A stretch of 64,000 bases of DNA from Jeotgalicoccus aerolatus (GCF_014635205.1 NZ_BMCN01000001.1:124001-188000), one strand, 5' to 3'. Positions 36,984 through 46,238 are shown, counted from the stretch's first letter. The notes: generated by a model not told the origin, from the letters alone. Numbers and translations: made by a program.

Positions 36984-37628
36984 TTAAAGCTGTTCAGTCA
37001 CTTCTTTAAGCAGCGCGCGTTCTTGACCGAGCTGTTTCCTTGCCAGTCCAACTAGCAGATACACGATCGGCGTATCCAGCATGACAATTACAATTTTTGC
37101 AATGTATTGCATAAAAATCATGCTGATCAGCACTTTCAAAGGGACTGTACCGAAAAATGCGATGACGATAAAAATACTCGTATCAGCAAGCTGTGTAATC
37201 AAAGCTGAGAAGTTATTCCGGAGCCAGAGTTTTTGTTTGCCGTGACGGTCTTTTAACTTATGGAAGATAAAGACATCTAAGTTCTGGCTGACAAGGTAAG
37301 AAACCAGGCTGGCAATAATGACTTGAAAACTGCCGCCTAAAATCATTTCGTACTCTGTCTGCATTTCAAAAAACGGGGCAGGGGGCACTTCTACTGCTAT
37401 GTATATAAAGAATAAAACGATGACTTGTGCTAAGAATCCTGCACGTATTGCACGAGCTGCCATTTTTTTGCCGTAGACTTCTCCGATAACATCGGTGATT
37501 AAAAATGTTGCCATATATACAAGTACAGCTGCCGGCAAATCAAATCCTAAAACTGTAAATACTTTTACTGCCAGTATATTTGATACAACCAGCAGTCCTG
37601 CAAAGAGCGCGGTCAAATAAAAAATCAA
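36984..37628 (-). CDS. Queuosine-precursor transporter (YhhQ/VUT family)
   Basis: 214 residues, six or so membrane helices. The VUT/YhhQ pattern is clear: SNILAVKVF, ATFLITDVIGEVYGKK, the SYLVSQNLDVFIFHKLKDR segment and LADTSIFIVIAFFGTVP. YhhQ imports preQ0 or preQ1 for queuosine synthesis. It follows queF by 47 bases on the same strand under a preQ1 riboswitch, which supports salvage of a 7-deazaguanine precursor. Confidence 0.88.
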   Translation of the reverse strand: MIFYLTALFAGLLVVSNILAVKVFTVLGFDLPAAVLVYMATFLITDVIGEVYGKKMAARAIRAGFLAQVIVLFFIYIAVEVPPAPFFEMQTEYEMILGGSFQVIIASLVSYLVSQNLDVFIFHKLKDRHGKQKLWLRNNFSALITQLADTSIFIVIAFFGTVPLKVLISMIFMQYIAKIVIVMLDTPIVYLLVGLARKQLGQERALLKEVTEQL

Positions 37629-37675
37629 TATATTCCCTCCATTAACATTCGGAAGAAATTCTTAGCCATCCTCAT

Positions 37676-38164
37676 TTATCTGTTATCTATCTTTTCCGGA
37701 TACATATCGTGGTTCATCAAACGGTGGTCTGCCATTTGTTCATATTTGGTACCTGGTTTGCCGTAATTAACATACGGGTCGATTGAAATACCGCCGCGCG
37801 GTGTGAATTTGCCCCATACTTCAATATATTTTGGATCCATTAATTCAACTAAATCATTGACGATCATATTTACACTGTTTTCGTGAAAACCGCCGTGGTT
37901 TCTAAAGCTGAATAAGTATAATTTTAATGCTTTGCTTTCAACCATTTTAAGGTCGGGAACGTAACTGATATATAGAGTTGCAAAATCAGGCTGTCCTGTC
38001 ATCGGGCAAAGTGTTGTAAATTCCGGGCAGTTAAATTTAACGAAATAGTCGCGGCCGGGGTGGCCGTTATCAAATGTTTCTAGAATACCTGGGTTATAAT
38101 CAAATGAATATTCGACGTCCTGATTGCCGAGCAGACTTAAATCTTTTGAATAATCTTCAGTCAT
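37676..38164 (-). CDS. queF: NADPH-dependent 7-cyano-7-deazaguanine reductase QueF
   Basis: 162 residues; reduces preQ0 nitrile to preQ1 amine in queuosine synthesis. The QueF signature is present: [15 protein letters not shown] with the thioimide-forming Cys53 and proton-donor Asp60, then [20 protein letters not shown] with the substrate-binding glutamates. Short (unimodular) type, as in Bacillus. ATG is the complement of 38162-38164, with AAAGGAGG upstream; an earlier in-frame ATG ten codons up lies in the leader. Expressed with the YhhQ-type gene. Confidence 0.95.
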   Translation of the reverse strand: MTEDYSKDLSLLGNQDVEYSFDYNPGILETFDNGHPGRDYFVKFNCPEFTTLCPMTGQPDFATLYISYVPDLKMVESKALKLYLFSFRNHGGFHENSVNMIVNDLVELMDPKYIEVWGKFTPRGGISIDPYVNYGKPGTKYEQMADHRLMNHDMYPEKIDNR

Positions 38165-38184
38165 AAAAAAATCCTCCTTTAAAT

Positions 38185-38211
38185 AAAAAAACACGCGCCA
38201 AAAGGCACGTG
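38185..38211 (-). terminator. Terminator of the preQ1 leader
   Basis: On the minus strand CACGTGCC pairs with GGCGCGTG across TTTT, followed by seven T, just before the queF ribosome site. Confidence 0.8.
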
Positions 38212-38219
38212 AGTCGTGT

Positions 38220-38256
38220 CTTAGTTTTTTTAAGAGGGTGTGGCTAAGAACCTCTT
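38220..38256 (-). promoter_or_regulatory. preQ1-I riboswitch aptamer
   Basis: The minus strand reads AGAGGTTCTTAGCCACACCCTCTT followed by seven A and CTAA (reported in pieces). Elements of the class I preQ1 aptamer are all there: P1 stem AGAGG.../...CCTCT, the UAG-like loop, and the A-rich tail ending in CTAA that makes the pseudoknot. It is followed by a terminator and queF, so ligand binding should lower queF-yhhQ expression. Confidence 0.9.
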
Positions 38257-38277
38257 CGTGAATTTATTTTACAGTTT

Positions 38278-38306
38278 ATTATACATCGTTGGAGCATAAA
38301 GGTCCA
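38278..38306 (-). promoter_or_regulatory. Promoter of the queF operon
   Basis: Minus strand TGGACC (complement of 38301-38306), 17 bases, TATAAT (complement of 38278-38283). The start would fall ~15 bases before the aptamer. Confidence 0.6.
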
Positions 38307-38368
38307 GACTACATATGACAGGCATTTTTTTGGTATCATTAAAGTAACAAGAGTACGGAGGCATAGTG

Positions 38369-39277
38369 ATGGAAATTAAAAAATTCAAAGTGGGTAATTA
38401 TCATGCAGAAGTAACAGCCATTCTCGGGGATTCAGGTGTTAAATTTGAAGCGAAACCGGCTGTTGTCATTTGTCCCGGCGGCAGTTACATGTACGTATCT
38501 AAACGTGAAGCGGAGCCGATTGCATATGATTTTCTTGCTCAGGGCTATCAGGTCTTTATCCTTAGATATTCCACAATTGGCACGATGATTGAACAAGAGG
38601 GCAGAACTGCTGAGCGGGATGAAATGTACAGAATTGCTTCTATGGTTGAGCCGGATAAAATACTGGGCTCCGAGTTTCCGAATCCTTTAATTGAACTGGC
38701 GCTGACTATGGCACATATTCGGGAAAATATTCATGAATACAACGTTGACTCTGATCGTATCGGAGTAATCGGTTTTTCTGCCGGCGGTCATTTAGCAGCG
38801 AGCCTTGGGGTCCACTGGAACCAGAACTGGCTGCAGGAACTGACAGGTAAGGAATCCAGATGGGTTCGGCCGAATTTCCAAGTTCTCGGTTATCCGATTT
38901 TAGATTACGATTTGAACAGAGTGATCGCTAATGAACGCGGTGTCGGAGATCCTAAATTTATGTCGATGGCAGGACGTATGGTGTTCGGAGCAGAAATTAC
39001 AGATGACACTCTCGACCTTGCAACGATTAAAAATCACGTTTCCGATCAGACGCCGCCGGCATTTATTTGGCATACCGGTGAAGATAAACTGGTATACGTT
39101 AAAAATGCGCTGGATTTTGCAGATGCGCTTGAGCGTAAAGGCGTACCTTGGGAACTGCACACGTTCCATAAAGGAGACCACGGTCTCAGCACTGCATCTA
39201 AAATAACAGGGAAGGTCAATCCGCATGTTCAAAAATGGGTGCCTTTAATGTTTGAATGGCTGGATGAATTGCAATAA
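38369..39277 (+). CDS. Alpha/beta-hydrolase, carbohydrate-esterase-like (acetyl-xylan-esterase type)
   Basis: 302 residues. The fold is shown by the oxyanion region VVICPGGSYMYVSKREAEP, the nucleophile elbow GFSAGGHLAASLG, and the later acid and histidine in HTGEDKLVYV and HKGDHGLS. It groups with small esterases of the BD-FAE/Aes kind, acting on short acyl esters, possibly acetylated sugars. Substrate is unknown. ATG at 38369 is preferred over the GTG one codon earlier, given CGGAGG spacing. Cytosolic, no signal peptide. Confidence 0.8.
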   Translation: MEIKKFKVGNYHAEVTAILGDSGVKFEAKPAVVICPGGSYMYVSKREAEPIAYDFLAQGYQVFILRYSTIGTMIEQEGRTAERDEMYRIASMVEPDKILGSEFPNPLIELALTMAHIRENIHEYNVDSDRIGVIGFSAGGHLAASLGVHWNQNWLQELTGKESRWVRPNFQVLGYPILDYDLNRVIANERGVGDPKFMSMAGRMVFGAEITDDTLDLATIKNHVSDQTPPAFIWHTGEDKLVYVKNALDFADALERKGVPWELHTFHKGDHGLSTASKITGKVNPHVQKWVPLMFEWLDELQ

Positions 39278-39305
39278 AAAAAACAGCCGTTTTTACTAAC
39301 GGCTG
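39275..39305 (-). terminator. Terminator of the small minus-strand gene
   Basis: CAGCCGTT (39284-39291) pairs with AACGGCTG (39298-39305). On the minus strand it is followed by eight T and overlaps the stop codon of the 71-residue gene. Confidence 0.7.
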
Positions 39306-39511
39306 CGGTTCAAATTAAATTCTAAATATAGCTCTGTATGCTCCGGATAAATTAATTCAACTAATAGATTTTCTTCATCAAAGTCATTCGTTTTTCTCAT
39401 GCAGGTATATATGAAGTCATCTAAAGATCCATTTTTGGCATCTCTTTGCTTTATCAGTTTAAAAAAAGTTTTCTCATTGGTGGAGTCTATACATTTAACT
39501 AATATATTCAA
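39296..39511 (-). CDS. Small soluble protein of unknown function
   Basis: 71 residues, mixed charge, no membrane helix, no family recognised (MNILVKCIDSTNEKTFFKL at the start). The TTG at the complement of 39509-39511 is chosen because GAGGAG lies ten bases upstream; longer in-frame starts overlap that ribosome site. A dedicated minus-strand terminator at its end supports real transcription. Such small proteins with a single conserved beta-like pattern are common in staphylococci, but nothing specific can be said. Confidence 0.5.
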   Translation of the reverse strand: MNILVKCIDSTNEKTFFKLIKQRDAKNGSLDDFIYTCMRKTNDFDEENLLVELIYPEHTELYLEFNLNRSR

Positions 39512-39591
39512 TTTACACCAACTCCTCAATATATCAATAACCAGAAATAAGTAAGGGTAAACATAAAAACATTGAGAAAGGCGGTATTGCC

Positions 39592-40221
39592 ATGGAATTT
39601 GAAAAACTCAGCACAAAAAATATCGAAGAAATTATGCAGCTGCAGGACCGTGTATATGAAGTGCTGGAACAAAAAGAAGTACTGGAAAAACTGTCTAAAG
39701 AAGAAATGGAAAGCTGTCTGAATCAGGGCTATGTTACCGGTGTTTTTGACAACGGTAAACTTGCTGCTCTCCGTATGATGTACATCCCGTCACTAGATGA
39801 AAAAGAACACCTGGCTGATGATGTCGGTGTTCCGAGAGACCGCTCAATCTATTCTGAAACTTCGCTTGTCGATCCGCCGTACAGAGGGCAGGGGCTTCAA
39901 ACAAAAATGGGCGAGTATTTAATTAAGCAGGTGAAAGAGAGCGGGGATTTTGATTATATCTTCTCAACCGTAATGCCTGTTAATCTGGCGAGTTTAAAAG
40001 ACAAATTTAGGCTCGGCTTTAAAATTATGAGAACAAGATTGAAATACGGCGGGAAAAGACGCCATATTTTATATATGCCTTTAAAAGAAGAGCTGCAGGT
40101 CACAGGTGAAGTACTGAAGATTAAGTACGATAACTACGACTGGATGATGAACGACGGCCAGAATTTTATCGGCTATACTTTAAACGGTGAATTTATTGAA
40201 TATTATAAAAAAGAAAATTAA
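39592..40221 (+). CDS. GNAT-family N-acetyltransferase
   Basis: 209 residues. The acetyl-CoA-binding loop is seen in YRGQGLQTKMGEYLIKQ (about residues 101-117), preceded by the ETSLVDP strand. The remainder includes an extra ~60-residue C-terminal extension (MRTRLKYGGKRRHILYMPL). Substrate unknown. GAAAGGCGG lies upstream of the ATG. It is 26 bases ahead of two amidohydrolases, so an acyl-amino-acid link is possible, as acetyltransferases and M20 deacylases often occur together. Confidence 0.8.
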   Translation: MEFEKLSTKNIEEIMQLQDRVYEVLEQKEVLEKLSKEEMESCLNQGYVTGVFDNGKLAALRMMYIPSLDEKEHLADDVGVPRDRSIYSETSLVDPPYRGQGLQTKMGEYLIKQVKESGDFDYIFSTVMPVNLASLKDKFRLGFKIMRTRLKYGGKRRHILYMPLKEELQVTGEVLKIKYDNYDWMMNDGQNFIGYTLNGEFIEYYKKEN

Positions 40222-40247
40222 TTTTAAGTTAAACAGAGGTGAATAGA

Positions 40248-41423
40248 GTGGAAATAGCAGAGAAAATTATTAATGATGCGATTGAATTCAGAAGAGTGCT
40301 GCATCAAAATCCGGAATTAAGCACTAAAGAGTACGATACATCTCAGCGCATTCAAAATAAACTGAAAGAATTTAATATCCCTTATCAAACGGGTTTTGCA
40401 GACACAGGCGTGCTCGGTATTATTAAAGGGGAACAGGGCGGAAAGATAATCGGTATTCGTGCAGATATTGATGCATTGCCTATCGAAGAAATTTCCGGTG
40501 TTGAATTTTCGTCTTTAAATAAGGGTGTAATGCATGCCTGCGGCCATGATGCACATACATCGATGCTGCTGCATGCCGGTAAAGTTTTAAACGATAATAA
40601 AGATAAAATCAAAGGGACAATACTGCTGATTTTCCAGCCTGCAGAAGAGTTATCACCTGAGGGCGGTTCACAGCGCATGATGGATGACGGTGTATTCGAT
40701 GAATATAAACCGGACATGCTGCTGGCTCAGCACGTTTGGCCGGATCTGCCTGTAGGTAAATTTGGTGTAATGGCAGGTCCTATCATGGGGAACTCAGATC
40801 GTTTTAAATTGACGATTACGGGGTCCGGCGGTCATGCATCTATGCCTCACGCAACTACAGATGCAATTATAGCAGCGAATCAGGTTGTGACTGCACTGCA
40901 GACTATTGTGAGCAGAAACGCGGACCCGATGCAGCCGGCAGTTGTGACGGTCGGCCGTTTTGATGCCGGAACGAAACATAATGTCATTGCAGAAACTGCT
41001 GTACTTGAAGGTACGATAAGGACTCAATCGGATGAAATCAAGGAATTGACTAAAAAACGTTTCTTTGAAATCGTCGAACAAGTGACAAGTGCCATGGGTG
41101 CTTCAGTAGATATTGAATTTTATGATGGTTACCCTGCAACAGTAAACGACGCAGAGTGGGCGGCTGAACTTAAAAAATCTATTAATAAAATATATGGAGA
41201 AGAAGCAACACCAGAACTGCTGCCAAGTCTTGCCGGTGAAGATTTCAGCCGCTTTTTGCAAGCTTATCCCGGCGTATACTACTGGCTTGGAACGTCTGTA
41301 GGCGAAGGGCAGAAACCACTCCATAATCCTGCCTTTAAATTGAACGAAGATGCATTTGAGTACGGCATGACTGCCATGGTAAATATGGCGATTGATGCGC
41401 TGAATAAATTGGCGGAGGTGTAA
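40248..41423 (+). CDS. M20D amidohydrolase (N-acyl-amino-acid / hippurate hydrolase family)
   Basis: 391 residues. Metal ligands appear in MHACGHDAHTSML (Cys, His), FQPAEELSPEGG (Glu-Glu) and LAQHVWPDLPVG, with SLAGEDFSRFLQ and PLHNPAF near the C-terminus, all typical of HipO/AmaA/YxeP-like enzymes that release an amino acid from an N-acyl or aromatic conjugate. Start: the GTG at 40248 has AGAGGTG six bases upstream, better than the GTG at 40239 that overlaps it. Probably translated together with the next gene. Confidence 0.87.
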   Translation: MEIAEKIINDAIEFRRVLHQNPELSTKEYDTSQRIQNKLKEFNIPYQTGFADTGVLGIIKGEQGGKIIGIRADIDALPIEEISGVEFSSLNKGVMHACGHDAHTSMLLHAGKVLNDNKDKIKGTILLIFQPAEELSPEGGSQRMMDDGVFDEYKPDMLLAQHVWPDLPVGKFGVMAGPIMGNSDRFKLTITGSGGHASMPHATTDAIIAANQVVTALQTIVSRNADPMQPAVVTVGRFDAGTKHNVIAETAVLEGTIRTQSDEIKELTKKRFFEIVEQVTSAMGASVDIEFYDGYPATVNDAEWAAELKKSINKIYGEEATPELLPSLAGEDFSRFLQAYPGVYYWLGTSVGEGQKPLHNPAFKLNEDAFEYGMTAMVNMAIDALNKLAEV

Positions 41424-41425
41424 TG

Positions 41426-42709
41426 ATGACAGAACTGAAGGAGCAGTTAATTAATACTCGGCGAAAATTTCATCGTTTTCCCGAAGTTGGCTTCACTGAG
41501 TTTATAACAACTTATGAAATATACAAGGCTTTAAAACCACTTGCATATACTTTGTATTTAGGTGATGATGTGCTTTTAAGAAGCGCACGTGTGGGTTTGC
41601 CTGACGACAGCGTATTTGAAAAAAGTTATGATAGAGCGATTAAATACGGCGTACCGAAAGAGTTTTTAGAATATGTTAAAGAAGGTACGACAGGGGTTAT
41701 AGCAACTCTGGATACAGGGAGACCGGGACCGCACTTTGCTGCGCGTTTTGATATAGACGGTCTGCCGATTACAGAATCTGAAGATGCTTCTCACAAACCA
41801 AAAACCGAAGACTTTATCTCGCTCCATCACGGCGAAATGCATGCCTGCGGTCACGACGGCCATATTACGACAGGCTTGTATTTGGCAGAATATATTAACA
41901 AGCATAGAGATCAGCTTAAAGGAAGATTCACTTTAATTTTTCAAGCGGCTGAGGAAAGTGTCAGAGGCGCTAAATCTGTCGTTGAAAAAGGCTGGCTCGA
42001 TGATGTTGATTACTTTTTCTCAAGTCACTTAGGCATTAGAAATTTACCTGCAGGCACTGTCAGTGCAGCTACAACAGACTTTTTAGCCAGCACAAAATTC
42101 GATGTGAAGTTCTCAGGTAAATCAGCACATGCAGGCGTTGAACCGAATGCCGGCAACAACTCTCTGCTCGCAGGTTCACTGGCAGCATTAAATTTAAATG
42201 CGATTGCCCGTCACGGCGGGGGATCCACTCGGATAAATGTCGGAACAATGACGGCGGGAAGCGGCAGAAATGTTATCGCCGACCAGGCGTACTTGGAAAT
42301 TGAAACCCGGGGCGAGACAAAAGAGCTCAATCAATATATGTTTAATAAGGCTAAAACCATTATTCAGGCAGCTGCAGATATGTATGAAAATGATGTTGAA
42401 ATCATTCCGGTAGGTGAGGCGCCGGATGCAGAATGTTCAGCGGAATTAATCGATGCAGTCAAAGAAGCTGTTAAAAACAACAATCACATTACAGACTTAA
42501 AAGATACACTGTCATTCGGTGCTTCTGAAGACGTGACGATGATGATGGAAAGAGTGTTAGAAAAAAATGGGAAAGCGACTTATATGCTGTTTCCTTTCGA
42601 GCTGGAATACGGGCATCATCATCCGAAATTTGATTTAGATGAGAGCGTTTTACTACTTGCGGCATCAGTATACACAGATATTGTGAACTATCTGATGAAA
42701 AACGACTAA
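41426..42709 (+). CDS. M20D amidohydrolase, AbgA-like (aminobenzoyl-glutamate hydrolase subunit A type)
   Basis: 427 residues, longer than its neighbour. Motifs: GEMHACGHDGHITTGLYLA, FQAAEESVRGAKSVV, HLGIRNLPAGTV, KFSGKSAHAGVEPNAGNNSLLAG, GTMTAGSGRNVI and a terminal GHHHPKFDLDE. The insert LRSARVGLPDDSVFEKSYDRA (given in part) and the later TTKF-like ASTKFDV correspond to E. coli AbgA, subunit of p-aminobenzoyl-glutamate hydrolase. So folate-breakdown products or another acyl-glutamate are possible substrates. The ATG at 41426 has GGAGGT seven bases upstream; a first ATG at 41423 overlaps the previous stop. Confidence 0.82.
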   Translation: MTELKEQLINTRRKFHRFPEVGFTEFITTYEIYKALKPLAYTLYLGDDVLLRSARVGLPDDSVFEKSYDRAIKYGVPKEFLEYVKEGTTGVIATLDTGRPGPHFAARFDIDGLPITESEDASHKPKTEDFISLHHGEMHACGHDGHITTGLYLAEYINKHRDQLKGRFTLIFQAAEESVRGAKSVVEKGWLDDVDYFFSSHLGIRNLPAGTVSAATTDFLASTKFDVKFSGKSAHAGVEPNAGNNSLLAGSLAALNLNAIARHGGGSTRINVGTMTAGSGRNVIADQAYLEIETRGETKELNQYMFNKAKTIIQAAADMYENDVEIIPVGEAPDAECSAELIDAVKEAVKNNNHITDLKDTLSFGASEDVTMMMERVLEKNGKATYMLFPFELEYGHHHPKFDLDESVLLLAASVYTDIVNYLMKND

Positions 42710-42735
42710 ATATTTCAAAAATTATAATGAATCAG

Positions 42736-42764
42736 TTGGACTATTTAGTAAATAATGTTATCTT
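42736..42764 (+). promoter_or_regulatory. Promoter of rocA
   Basis: TTGGAC (42736-42741), 17 bases, TATCTT (42759-42764). Confidence 0.55.
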
Positions 42765-42826
42765 AAAAATGCGGAAAAAATTTAATAAGTTTTATTTATA
42801 TACCAAAACAAAGGAGAATTTATTTT

Positions 42827-44368
42827 ATGATACCGTACAAACATGAACCATTTACAGATTTCTCATTAGATGAGAATCGCAAGGAATTGAAAAAGGGGTT
42901 TGAAACAATTAAAGAAGACTTTGGATCGGATTATCCGTTAATCATTAACGGTGAACGCATCCTGACTGATAAAAAACTGGATTCATACAATCCGGCTGTA
43001 AAATCAGAAGTAATCGGCCGTATGTCTCAGGCTGGAGAAAAAGAAGCACTGCAGGCTATGGACGCTGCAAAAGAAACATATAAAGAATGGAGAAAATCAT
43101 CATTCCAATTCCGTTCTGATGTATTATTCAAAGCAGCTTCAATCGTGCGTAAAAGAAAATTTGAATTTACAGCTTTACTTGTAAAAGAAGCAGGTAAGCC
43201 ATGGAAAGAAGCAGATGCAGATACTGCAGAAGCAATTGACTTCCTGGAATACTATGCGAGACAAAATTTAGAATTAAAAGATGGACGTAAAGTAGAATCA
43301 CGTCCAGGAGAATTTAATAGATTTGACTATATTCCTCTGGGTGTAGGACTCGTAATTTCACCGTGGAACTTTGCATTTGCAATTATGGCGGGGACGACAG
43401 CAGCTGCACTGGTAACAGGTAATACAGTGCTGTTAAAACCATCTTCTAAAGCATCAGTAATTGCTTACAAATTTATCGAAGTATTAGAAGAAGCAGGACT
43501 GCCTCAAGGTGTTGTTAACTTTATCCCGGGTTCAAGCCGTGAAATTGGTGACCTGTTAGTAGAACACAAAGATACTGCCTTCGTATCATTCACAGGTTCA
43601 AGAGATGTGGGTGTCAGCATTTACGAAAAAGCAGCAGTTGTACGTGAAGGACAAGTTAACCTGAAACGTGTTATTGCTGAAATGGGCGGTAAAGATACAA
43701 TTGTTGTAGACAGCAGTGCAGATCTTGACCTCGCAGCAGATGCGATCGTTAAATCAGCATTCGCATTCAGCGGACAGAAATGTTCTGCATGTTCACGTGT
43801 CATCGCTCTGTCAGACGTTCACGATGAATTAGTAGAAAAAGTAGTTGAAAGAACGAATAAATTAACAATCGGCAATCCTGAGGAAGATAATTACATGGGA
43901 CCGGTTATTGATGAATCTTCAGTTGAAAAAATCCAGAAATATATTGAAATTGGTAAAGAAGAAGGCGAACTTAAAGCGGGCGGTAAAATTGATAATGAAA
44001 CTGGCCATTTTGTTCACCCGACAGTATTCGCAGGTCTGAAACACGATGACCGTCTAATGCAGGAAGAAATCTTCGGACCTGTTGTCGGCTTTGCAAAAGC
44101 AGACAACTTCACTGAAGCAATCGAGTTTGCAAACGATACTGATTATGGTCTGACTGGTGCTGTAATTACTAAAAACAGAGCACACATTGAAGAAGCACGA
44201 CGCGACTTCATGGTCGGCAACCTTTACTTTAACCGTGACTGCACAGGTGCAATTGTGGGTTATCATCCATTTGGCGGCTTCAAAATGTCAGGAACTGACT
44301 CAAAAGCCGGCGGACCGGATTACCTTCAATTACACATGCAAGGTAAAACAACTTCAGAAATGCTGTAA
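42827..44368 (+). CDS. rocA: L-glutamate gamma-semialdehyde dehydrogenase (1-pyrroline-5-carboxylate dehydrogenase) RocA
   Basis: 513 residues; oxidises glutamate semialdehyde from proline or arginine to glutamate with NAD. Aldehyde-dehydrogenase motifs: [17 protein letters not shown], catalytic Glu in [14 protein letters not shown], catalytic Cys in [21 protein letters not shown]. Length and N-terminal course match Bacillus and Staphylococcus RocA (~514). AAGGAG precedes the ATG. Single-gene unit between its promoter and a perfect terminator; no proline dehydrogenase gene is nearby. Confidence 0.93.
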   Translation: MIPYKHEPFTDFSLDENRKELKKGFETIKEDFGSDYPLIINGERILTDKKLDSYNPAVKSEVIGRMSQAGEKEALQAMDAAKETYKEWRKSSFQFRSDVLFKAASIVRKRKFEFTALLVKEAGKPWKEADADTAEAIDFLEYYARQNLELKDGRKVESRPGEFNRFDYIPLGVGLVISPWNFAFAIMAGTTAAALVTGNTVLLKPSSKASVIAYKFIEVLEEAGLPQGVVNFIPGSSREIGDLLVEHKDTAFVSFTGSRDVGVSIYEKAAVVREGQVNLKRVIAEMGGKDTIVVDSSADLDLAADAIVKSAFAFSGQKCSACSRVIALSDVHDELVEKVVERTNKLTIGNPEEDNYMGPVIDESSVEKIQKYIEIGKEEGELKAGGKIDNETGHFVHPTVFAGLKHDDRLMQEEIFGPVVGFAKADNFTEAIEFANDTDYGLTGAVITKNRAHIEEARRDFMVGNLYFNRDCTGAIVGYHPFGGFKMSGTDSKAGGPDYLQLHMQGKTTSEML

Positions 44369-44381
44369 GCAGTTAGTTATA

Positions 44382-44412
44382 AGAGACCGCTCTAATCAGA
44401 GCGGTCTCTTTT
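44382..44412 (+). terminator. Intrinsic terminator after rocA
   Basis: Perfect 12-bp stem AGAGACCGCTCT (44382-44393) / AGAGCGGTCTCT (44398-44409), loop AATC, T run. Confidence 0.92.
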
Positions 44413-44527
44413 TATGAAAAATCATAATGATTGCTATCTTGGTCAAAACTTCCAGTAATTGTTTATTCACAGATACTTTTTATCAAGTATAATGTATAGA
44501 TATGATTATTAATGGAGTGCAGAAAAG

Positions 44528-45823
44528 ATGAGTATTTTATTCGGATTATTAATTTTTGTTGCAACGATATCTACAGCAGTTCTATATGGCTTGGCCATGC
44601 AGGGACACTGGAGCGGTAAAGTAGATAATAGAGCACTGTGGAAACCGGTTTTTGTACTGTTAGGCGTATCAGGTATTTTAATGCTGAACCGGGCGCTGGT
44701 TGTCGAAGGCGCATCGATTAATGAAGCCTTCCTGATTCTATGGGTCATGGTGTCGATTGGAATGTTTATATCGATGGCATCGAGCCGTTTTTATAAACTG
44801 AAATATAAGGAAAAAGGGAAATTCAAGAAGATTTCCCGCAATGCTTTTATTATCGGTTTTGTTATGTTTCTCTTATTCGCTGTAACATTACCCGGCAGCA
44901 ATGTAGAAGAAAATGCTGCAGCGACGGAATCTGAGACTGTAGAAAAGGCAGAAACACTTGCTGACAATAATGAAAAAAGAGAAGGTCAGCAAGCAGCTGA
45001 AGCTGAAAAATCAGCAAAAGAAAAAGCTGAACAGCAGGAAGAAATTGCTCAGAAGAAAGCTGCTGAAAAAGCTGAAAGAGCGCAAAAAGCTCAGGCTGAA
45101 CAAGAGGCGAAACAAAAAGCTAAACAGGAAGCAGAAGAAAAAGCTGAACAGGAGAGGGCTAAAGAAGAAGCGGCTTCTATAACAGCAGGACTGACTGCAG
45201 TGACACTTTACCGTGTCGTCGATGGTGATACGGTGCATGTGATGGACAGCGATAATAATACGCTGAAACTGCGTCTCCTATTAATTGATACACCGGAGAC
45301 GGTGCATCCTAATAAACCAGTAGAAGCATTCGGTCCCGAGGCATCTGCGCGGATGACCGAACTGCTCAGCAGTGCAGAAGAATTACATATTGAATACGAT
45401 CAGGGTGATCAAACAGATCATTACGGCAGGCATTTAGTGTATCTATATGCAGATGGGGTCAATGTCCATGAAATTATGCTGGAAGAAGGACTGGCAAGAG
45501 TCGGTTATATTTACGAACAGCAGCGTTATTTAAACGATTTCAGAACAAGTGAACAGTATGCTAAAGATAAGCAGCTCGGAATCTGGTCGCTTCCGAATTA
45601 CGTCAATACAGACGGAGAAGGGTTTAACAGTGAGGAAGAAGCTGTTGATGAAGCACCGGCACCGGAAGGTTCTTCAGAAGTTCAGCCGGACTCAGGGACA
45701 ACTGAATATTTCTCAAACTGTAAAGAATTAAATGCTGTATATCCTGACGGCGTCGCCGGTAATCATTCGGCATATCAGCCGAAGATGGACAGAGATAAAG
45801 ATAATTGGGCATGTGAAAGCTAG
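44528..45823 (+). CDS. Membrane-anchored thermonuclease-family protein with coiled coil and Excalibur domain
   Basis: 431 residues in four parts. Residues 1-125 hold about four membrane helices. Residues ~135-215 are an Ala/Glu/Lys/Gln-rich coiled coil. Residues ~220-355 form a staphylococcal-nuclease (SNase) domain with YRVVDGDTVHVMD, LRLLLIDTPETVHP, QTDHYGRHLVYLY and QLGIWS, keeping the active-site arginines, Asp and Glu. Residues ~395-431 are an Excalibur calcium-binding domain ending DRDKDNWACES. It should act outside the membrane on nucleic acid if the coiled coil is external. The combination of a multi-helix anchor with SNase and Excalibur is unusual. The ATG has GGAG nine bases upstream. 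Confidence 0.85.
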   Translation: MSILFGLLIFVATISTAVLYGLAMQGHWSGKVDNRALWKPVFVLLGVSGILMLNRALVVEGASINEAFLILWVMVSIGMFISMASSRFYKLKYKEKGKFKKISRNAFIIGFVMFLLFAVTLPGSNVEENAAATESETVEKAETLADNNEKREGQQAAEAEKSAKEKAEQQEEIAQKKAAEKAERAQKAQAEQEAKQKAKQEAEEKAEQERAKEEAASITAGLTAVTLYRVVDGDTVHVMDSDNNTLKLRLLLIDTPETVHPNKPVEAFGPEASARMTELLSSAEELHIEYDQGDQTDHYGRHLVYLYADGVNVHEIMLEEGLARVGYIYEQQRYLNDFRTSEQYAKDKQLGIWSLPNYVNTDGEGFNSEEEAVDEAPAPEGSSEVQPDSGTTEYFSNCKELNAVYPDGVAGNHSAYQPKMDRDKDNWACES

Positions 45824-45842
45824 TAAAAATTCTAATTAGAGG

Positions 45843-45871
45843 TTGGCTAATTGGTCAGACCATGGTATATT
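45843..45871 (+). promoter_or_regulatory. Cold-shock gene promoter
   Basis: TTGGCT (45843-45848), 17 bases, TATATT (45866-45871). It leaves a ~113-base 5' leader, the long untranslated region usual for csp genes. Confidence 0.6.
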
Positions 45872-45990
45872 AAGAGTGTAGTTTTTAAAGTAAAAGTTTA
45901 AATAGTTTCTGTTCATTATTTGAAAAAAAACTCTTTTAAATATTTAAAACTGCAAAAATAACACGTGCTTAGCACAAGGAGGTTTTTTCA

Positions 45991-46191
45991 ATGAATGAAG
46001 GAACTGTAAAATGGTTTAACGGAGAAAAAGGTTTTGGTTTCATCGAGCAAGAAGCAGGAGACGACGTGTTCGTACACTTCTCAGCAATCCAAGCTGAAGG
46101 ATATAAAACATTAGAAGAAGGTCAAAAAGTTACTTTCGAAATCGAAGAAGGCCAACGCGGACCACAAGCTGTCAACGTTGTAGCTGTCTAA
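45991..46191 (+). CDS. Cold-shock protein (CspA/CspB family)
   Basis: 66 residues, single cold-shock domain. RNP1 KGFGFI and RNP2 VFVHF are intact ([20 protein letters not shown]). It binds single-stranded RNA or DNA and keeps mRNA unfolded. AAGGAGG ribosome site. A perfect terminator ends the unit. Which of the several host Csp paralogues it is cannot be told. Confidence 0.95.
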   Translation: MNEGTVKWFNGEKGFGFIEQEAGDDVFVHFSAIQAEGYKTLEEGQKVTFEIEEGQRGPQAVNVVAV

Positions 46192-46210
46192 TAAATATTT
46201 TCATTTTTAA

Positions 46211-46238
46211 AGAGACACCTTAGGGTGTCTCTTTTTTT
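46211..46238 (+). terminator. Intrinsic terminator after the cold-shock gene
   Basis: Perfect AGAGACACC / GGTGTCTCT with loop TTAG, then seven T. Confidence 0.92.
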
